Positions 8,774-12,585 of a stretch of DNA of 12,585 nucleotides are shown piece by piece. This stretch comes from an uncultured Eubacteriales bacterium (GTDB lineage: Bacteria; Bacillota_A; Clostridia; Lachnospirales; Lachnospiraceae). The notes beneath the pieces were generated by a model. The model made no database searches. It saw nothing but the letters and a program-made list of their open reading frames with translations, and was not told where the DNA came from. Made by a program: the position numbers and the translations under genes. How positions within the stretch are numbered: position 1 is the first letter of the stretch; the number at the start of each line of letters is the position of its first letter. The DNA lies in NCBI GenBank assembly GCA_900321365.1, contig ONVT01000124.1, positions 1 to 12,585 on the forward strand. Reading direction: 5' to 3'.

Positions 8774-8817
8774 TTTCATCAAAATCTGTCCCGGCTTTCA
8801 TCAAAACCTGTCCCGGC
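8774..8817 (-). repeat. 22-bp tandem duplication in the spacer before the giant adhesin
   Basis: Two adjacent 22-bp copies (8774-8795 and 8796-8817) differ at one base only (T at 8786 against C at 8808 on the plus strand). Each minus-strand copy reads GCCGGGACAG, then A or G, then TTTTGATGAAA. Together they occupy 44 of the 73 bp between the two genes and sit directly upstream of the ribosome binding site. Each copy contains an ATG in the GATGAAA segment. Function is not evident. Confidence 0.9.
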
Positions 8818-8826
8818 TCTTCCTGC

Positions 8827-11223
8827 TCACATATTCCGGGTGCTTTTCCGGCCGCTCCACAGACGGAATATAACCAGGCTTGTGCACAGGAGCGCCATCG
8901 CACCGGCCACGACCAGCATGATCCCGGGCCCTCCGGTCGCCGGAACAAACAACGATGCGTCCGCCGGTTCATTTTCAAACAGGAGAGACGGAATGCCGCC
9001 CTGCACACGCAGGCCGCTGTATCCTTCCCTTCCCTCCGGCGTCACCTGGCGGTATCCAAGCACCGTCTCCTCGATGACACTGTATCTGTCACCCTCCTCC
9101 ATGCCTGCAAATACTGCCCGCTCTCCGCTTTTCAGGGTAAAATGCCCCTGCGCGTCGGTATACTCAGGATCCGTCCCTTCCAGGCTGCCGTTTCCGTTCA
9201 CAAGGTAATAGGGAATGCCGCTTAAAGGACGGCCGTCCCGGTCGAGAAGGCAGAACAGAAACCTGTGATCCATATCACCGGAAAGCAGTGTCTTTTCGAC
9301 AGTAAAATCCGCCAGCCGGTTCGTGAATGTCACTCTTGACCGGGAGGAGGACGCTCCCCTCCAGACAAGATCCCCGGATGGGACAAACAGATCCGAGCTG
9401 TCGTCAATTTCCTCAACATACAGATCCGAGCCGGCCGGAATCGATCGGATCGTTGCCTTCTGGTCTCCCCTGATCACAAAAATCCCGTTTTCATCCGTCC
9501 TTGTCTGTGCAGGAAGGGCGCCCTCCTTCCTGTCCCGAAGTTCCACCGGCGCATCCTTCCACGCCGCACCGTCCACCAGCACACGAATCTGAAAACTCCC
9601 CCTGTCAGGCAGCGCGCATCCCTCCGGCCACAGAATCTGTTTGGTGATCTCCAGGATACCTTCTGTCAGTCCCGGATCCTCTTTCGGAAGATACCGGTTT
9701 ACAAACTGTGCCGTGTTCCCGTTTCTTTCAATCGTGCCGCTCAGAGATCCCGATGATCCGGGGACAACTCTCTCATAGTGTCCTGAGACCGTCTCCTCCA
9801 CTTCCCACAGTTCTCCGACCGATACGTCCTCAAAGAGGGCATACTGCCCTGCGTGCAGGGTAAATGACCCATCCCTCCCGGTCCGGAAGGGAACCGGGTC
9901 TCCTGCCGCGTTTCCGGCAGGAACCAGGTTCTCCCCATCCCCGGTCAGGTCCAGAAGCTCTGTCCCCGACTCGTCAAACAGCCGGTACTTTACGCCGGAA
10001 GCCCTCTCAAGATCCAGCGTAAGGCGGAATGTAAACACATCCCCCGACGGCGCCCTGCTCCCGTCCTCTGCGTTCAGGACTTCCTTTCCCACCGTCAGGC
10101 AGGGAGCTGACGGGGATTCATTGACAAACAGAATCTTCCGCTCCCCTTCCACAAGCTTCGCAAAGTCCTCCTCACTGTCCGCGGCCCTCACTGACAGACA
10201 GGGCAGGAGGGTCATTCCCGCACCGACTGCAAGAAGCAGCATGCGTCTCCCTCTTCTTTTCCTTCCTGACCTGGTCCCGGACCCGCCGCCTGATCCGGTC
10301 CGGATACTGTCTCTGTTCATCCTTCCTCTCCTCCTCAACCTGGTCAGAATGATGACGATCACCACCGCGCATCCCAGGAAAGCGGTAACCAGGCCCGCCA
10401 GCGGAGTGTCGTCCAGCGTACGGACGACCTGCGTACTCTGGGCTGTTGTCCGAGGCACGTTGGTTCTGGTCTTCTTTTCAGACTCGGGAGCCTTCGGAAC
10501 AGGCTTTCCCGTTACCGGGTGTTCCGTTTCTGTATTCTTTGTCTTTTCGATGACCGTCACGGTCTCCGTCTTCTCCGTGGAAGGAGCCTTCGTAGCGGGA
10601 GTCCCTTTTCCCGTGTCCTTTGCGGGCGCCTGTGGAGAGGGTTTTTCGGTCTGCGGCACTCTCTTTTCCGTCTGCGGCGCCGTTGTCTCAGGCTCCTGTT
10701 TTTCCGTCTGACGCACTTCTGTCTCCGATTCCACAACAACTGCTTTTGTTATCTCCCCCTTAATCCAGATATCCGGATCGTAGACAGGCCCGGTCCATTT
10801 TGTCCCTTCCTGCACATAGCAGGGAACGGCCACCAGAGTATCCTCGATGATTCCGTAAGAGCTGCTGTCCACCGCGTGGATCAGCCACGCGCCTTCCTCC
10901 AGTCCCGAAAATGTGCAGGTCCCATCTTCTGATGTCAGCGCGTCATGAACCTCCACATCCTGCATGGACACGATACCGGTTTCACCCTCCACATACTTCG
11001 TTCCGCCATAGATCATCTCCGACAGGATCCCCGTCACATGCTCTGTCGAAACGGAGGGCCTCAGGCTTGTCAGCTCCCCCAGATCCCAGTTCAGTATCAT
11101 GCTGCCATCCGATTCGTTCACCCTGCCGACGCGGCAGGCTTCAAGCAGGACGCCCCCGCCCGAAACCTGCTCTGTCTGCTTCAGGTGAACGGTGATAGAG
11201 CATTTTCCACCCGTTCTTTCCAT
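8827..11223 (-). CDS. Fused surface protein: ancillary-pilin-like half joined in frame to a Cna_B-like sortase substrate
   Basis: Encodes 798 residues with two halves. Half A (1-301): an SpaA/prealbumin-like domain starting at once with GKCSITVHLK and ending near VYDPDIWIK (about 147-155); a Thr/Pro/Lys/Glu-rich stalk with repeated QTEK (160-270); and a membrane segment (about 274-294) followed by RLRRRGR. It has no N-terminal signal peptide. Half B (302-798): MNRDS, a basic stretch, a signal-peptide core MLLLAVGAGMTLL (328-340) with likely cleavage after V-R-A at 347, and three Cna_B-like modules with Lys/Glu/Asn sets K380/E476/N509, K528/E604/N635 and K644/E718/N751. It ends with the sorting-like motif VPATGG (760-765), a hydrophobic segment and a basic tail. 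Known role of such proteins: minor or basal pilins attached by sortase. Half B modules resemble those of the giant adhesin. The ATG at 11223 is the only suitable start, with a weak SD (AGAAAGG). Half B may also start internally at 10320. Confidence 0.85.
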   Translation of the reverse strand: MERTGGKCSITVHLKQTEQVSGGGVLLEACRVGRVNESDGSMILNWDLGELTSLRPSVSTEHVTGILSEMIYGGTKYVEGETGIVSMQDVEVHDALTSEDGTCTFSGLEEGAWLIHAVDSSSYGIIEDTLVAVPCYVQEGTKWTGPVYDPDIWIKGEITKAVVVESETEVRQTEKQEPETTAPQTEKRVPQTEKPSPQAPAKDTGKGTPATKAPSTEKTETVTVIEKTKNTETEHPVTGKPVPKAPESEKKTRTNVPRTTAQSTQVVRTLDDTPLAGLVTAFLGCAVVIVIILTRLRRRGRMNRDSIRTGSGGGSGTRSGRKRRGRRMLLLAVGAGMTLLPCLSVRAADSEEDFAKLVEGERKILFVNESPSAPCLTVGKEVLNAEDGSRAPSGDVFTFRLTLDLERASGVKYRLFDESGTELLDLTGDGENLVPAGNAAGDPVPFRTGRDGSFTLHAGQYALFEDVSVGELWEVEETVSGHYERVVPGSSGSLSGTIERNGNTAQFVNRYLPKEDPGLTEGILEITKQILWPEGCALPDRGSFQIRVLVDGAAWKDAPVELRDRKEGALPAQTRTDENGIFVIRGDQKATIRSIPAGSDLYVEEIDDSSDLFVPSGDLVWRGASSSRSRVTFTNRLADFTVEKTLLSGDMDHRFLFCLLDRDGRPLSGIPYYLVNGNGSLEGTDPEYTDAQGHFTLKSGERAVFAGMEEGDRYSVIEETVLGYRQVTPEGREGYSGLRVQGGIPSLLFENEPADASLFVPATGGPGIMLVVAGAMALLCTSLVIFRLWSGRKSTRNM
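10318..10335 (-). promoter_or_regulatory. Internal Shine-Dalgarno and ATG for the second half of the fused surface protein
   Basis: Within the open frame, minus-strand AGGAGGAGAGGAAGG (10321-10335) runs directly into ATG at 10320-10318, codon 302. The best SD core (AGGAGG) is nine bases from the ATG, a functional distance. The same bases encode the Arg cluster that follows the first membrane segment. The start also lies in ATGA, whose TGA in the shifted frame would end an upstream gene with the usual 4-bp overlap. This supports either internal initiation at 10320, giving a 497-residue product, or an ancestral two-gene arrangement. Confidence 0.6.
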
Positions 11224-11230
11224 AACCGTT

Positions 11231-11339
11231 CAGCCTTTCTGGTTCAGTCTTTCTGCTGCACCCTTTCTGCTCAGCATTTCTGCTTCAGCATTTCTGCCCA
11301 GCCTTTCTGGTTCAGCTTTTCTGGCACAGTCTTTTCATT
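11231..11339 (-). repeat. Degenerate 13-14 bp tandem repeat array filling the pilin-ancillary gene spacer
   Basis: About eight head-to-tail units with plus-strand consensus CAGCCTTTCTGSYT start at 11231, 11245, 11259, 11272, 11286, 11299, 11313 and 11327. Units at 11231 and 11299 are identical; others differ at one to four bases and vary between 13 and 14 bp. In the transcript each unit reads approximately CAGAAAGGCTGAAC, a purine-rich core flanked by CAG and CTG that could pair weakly. The last plus-strand unit (11327-11339) overlaps the TGA stop of the pilin gene (11335-11337). The unit nearest the downstream gene supplies its only SD-like sequence. Confidence 0.85.
11234..11240 (-). promoter_or_regulatory. 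Weak ribosome binding site of the fused surface-protein gene, made by a repeat unit
   Basis: Minus-strand AGAAAGG lies ten bases before the ATG at 11223. It belongs to the terminal copy of the tandem repeat, and equivalent AGAAAGG-like cores recur about every 14 bp upstream. It is a poorer match than the SD sequences of the other three genes or of the internal start at 10320. Confidence 0.45.
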
Positions 11340-12585
11340 GCTCCTGCCGGGGATGAGTCTTCTTCCCTCCATAGCCTTTCACATACAGCCAGGTGACTGC
11401 CGTCAGTCCCGCCAGGGAAAGCACCAGGATCAGGGCGATACCTGTGCCGCCGGTCATTGGAAGACTGAATCCCACATGGTTTGCCGCCGCTACGACAATC
11501 GTTCTCTCCTGCCCTGCCGTGGTCAGGATCCTGCTGACGCCCTGTGTGCTTCCTGCGGAAATCGCAGTGTCATTGACCTCCACCGTAAAACTGCCGTCAT
11601 TGATCACTTCCTCGCCGTGTTCCCCCGTTGTGGAGGACGGGATGATCTCTACCTTGATCGGGTTCATCAGAAGGCTGTAGCCGCTGGGAGCCTTGACCTC
11701 CTTCAGGTAATAGGTTCCGGCGTCCAGTCCCGTGAAATCCAGGATTCCGTGTTCATCGGTCACTCCGACCTCACGGTACGGTTCCTGGCTGAGCGCCTGC
11801 GCCGCTGTGCAGCCCTTCGCCGTCTCCTTATAGAGAGCGAACTGGGCGCCTTCAAGCATCGTCTTCTGTGTACCGTCCGTGTCCCCGTCGAACTTCTCGA
11901 TCTCGATTCCGAAGCTGTAAACCCTCGCATCATCTTCTATTTCCTTGGTATCCGTCGGATTCAGCGGGTCATAGCTGTAATGGAGTGTGACCGTATTCTC
12001 ATTTCCGGCAGAGGCAAGACTCACATGATCATTCACAACCGCGTTGTAAGAGAGCACGAGCTCCTGGTTGTGATGAGCCGCCACACTCAGAAAAGTTCCG
12101 GCCAGGCTGATCGTGAGCGTTGTGGTTCCATCGTCATTGGTTGTTACCGATTGTGAATAATCCGTACCAGCGGTCATCGGCTGTCCGCCGCATGTGAGAC
12201 TGACCGTGGACTGTGTCAGCGTCAGGCCCTTCGCCATCGTGTCCACAAGCCGGAAGGTCGGGTTCTTCCCTTCCCCGAAGTAGACCGACGTATACGCCGG
12301 GATCTTCGTCGTGATCAGGTACTTCACCGTATCCCCGTTTGCGACCGTATCTTTGTCTCCCTCGTAGGTAGCCTCGTTCAGGTAGGAGCCCTTTGCCTCG
12401 TGGATCACCTTGTCAAGACCGACCGCGGAGCCCTTGGGCGATGCCGTCAGAGAATAGAGCCAGCTGTTCTGATTCTGCGGATCTGTATAGGGAAGGGCGA
12501 CCAGGAACGGCTCCGACGGGAAATTCCCCGCCCTCGTTGCTGTCTCTACGACCAGCCAGATGCCTGCCTTGTTTGTCGTCCAGGA
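11335..12585 (-). CDS. Backbone (major) pilin, SpaA family, LPMTG-anchored (partial, C-terminal part)
   Basis: The frame is open to the window edge, giving 416 residues; roughly 100 N-terminal residues, including the signal peptide, are missing. In partial numbering, EPFLVALPYTDP then WLYSLTASPK (42-51) matches the end of the N-terminal pilin domain, with K51 at the position of the W-x(3)-V-x-V-Y-P-K pilin-motif lysine used for polymerisation. A middle pilin domain follows (about 60-225, ending with GNENTVTLHYSYDP). A SpaA/Cna_B domain (about 225-370) holds K231, E296 in an E-box-like YYLKEVKAPSGY, and N369 as probable isopeptide residues. The sorting signal LPMTG (375-379), a hydrophobic segment and a Lys/Arg-containing tail close the protein. 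Known role: class C sortase joins such subunits covalently into a pilus shaft, later attached to the wall. A GTG at 12408 lies inside this frame and is not the start. It is the first surface gene visible in the operon. Confidence 0.92.
   Translation of the reverse strand, partial: SWTTNKAGIWLVVETATRAGNFPSEPFLVALPYTDPQNQNSWLYSLTASPKGSAVGLDKVIHEAKGSYLNEATYEGDKDTVANGDTVKYLITTKIPAYTSVYFGEGKNPTFRLVDTMAKGLTLTQSTVSLTCGGQPMTAGTDYSQSVTTNDDGTTTLTISLAGTFLSVAAHHNQELVLSYNAVVNDHVSLASAGNENTVTLHYSYDPLNPTDTKEIEDDARVYSFGIEIEKFDGDTDGTQKTMLEGAQFALYKETAKGCTAAQALSQEPYREVGVTDEHGILDFTGLDAGTYYLKEVKAPSGYSLLMNPIKVEIIPSSTTGEHGEEVINDGSFTVEVNDTAISAGSTQGVSRILTTAGQERTIVVAAANHVGFSLPMTGGTGIALILVLSLAGLTAVTWLYVKGYGGKKTHPRQEQ

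Noticed and set aside
8754..9008. Upstream extension of the adhesin frame to an ATG at 9008
   Set aside because: It would overlap the end of the fused surface-protein gene, contains no signal-like sequence and would bury the clear signal peptide beginning at 8753 with its own ribosome binding site.
11231..11339. CRISPR array
   Set aside because: Units are only 13-14 bp, contiguous, degenerate and without unique spacers of usual length, and no cas genes are present.
10945..12156. Plus-strand open frame of 403 codons across the pilin and ancillary genes
   Set aside because: It lies opposite two well-supported genes and crosses the repeat spacer. Its translation shows no recognisable domain, and such long antisense frames are common in GC-rich coding DNA.
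12406..12408. GTG as the start of the pilin gene
   Set aside because: The frame is open and domain-like upstream to the window edge (pilin-motif region), so this GTG is an internal Val codon.

Overview
The window reads almost entirely on the minus strand. It looks like the downstream part of a Gram-positive, sortase-type pilus or adhesin operon, followed by the start of an amino-acid-type ABC transporter locus. Visibly GC-rich coding DNA, strong AGGAGG-type ribosome binding sites, LPXTG-type sorting signals and Cna_B/SpaA-type modules with a BspA-type leucine-rich repeat suggest a gut Clostridia (Lachnospiraceae-like) organism. This placement is inferred from family knowledge, not from a marker gene.

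Layout in the direction of transcription (from high to low coordinates): (1) 12585-11335, the C-terminal 416 residues of a backbone pilin with a pilin-motif lysine, a SpaA-type domain and an LPMTG sorting signal. (2) A 111-bp gap filled by about eight degenerate 13-14 bp tandem repeats. (3) 11223-8827, a 798-residue ORF that looks like two surface proteins joined in frame. The first is an ancillary-pilin-like domain with a Thr/Pro/Lys stalk and a membrane anchor but no signal peptide. The second has its own signal peptide, three Cna_B-like modules and a VPATG sorting motif. The junction holds a strong Shine-Dalgarno sequence and an ATG. (4) A 73-bp gap with a 22-bp tandem duplication. (5) 8753-1008, a 2581-residue secreted giant adhesin: signal peptide, acidic linker of about 280 residues, beta-rich region of about 1100 residues, seven Cna_B-like modules and a C-terminal BspA-type LRR, with no visible sorting signal. 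(6) A 120-bp gap with a sigma-70-type promoter. (7) 887-1, the N-terminal 295 residues of a branched-chain amino acid-type (LivJ-like) substrate-binding protein.

The three surface-protein genes probably work together: the polymerised backbone pilin forms a shaft, the ORF 3 product(s) act as ancillary or basal components, and the giant protein is the likely adhesive component. No sortase, regulator or operon promoter lies in the window; they would be expected upstream of 12585. The transporter gene has its own promoter and is probably a separate unit. There is no gene-free stretch longer than 300 bp.

The most unusual observations are the two-protein in-frame fusion with a dual-use arginine-rich/SD junction, the missing signal peptide on its first half, tandem direct repeats filling or occupying both spacers of the surface operon, and the absence of a wall anchor on the giant LRR-ended adhesin.
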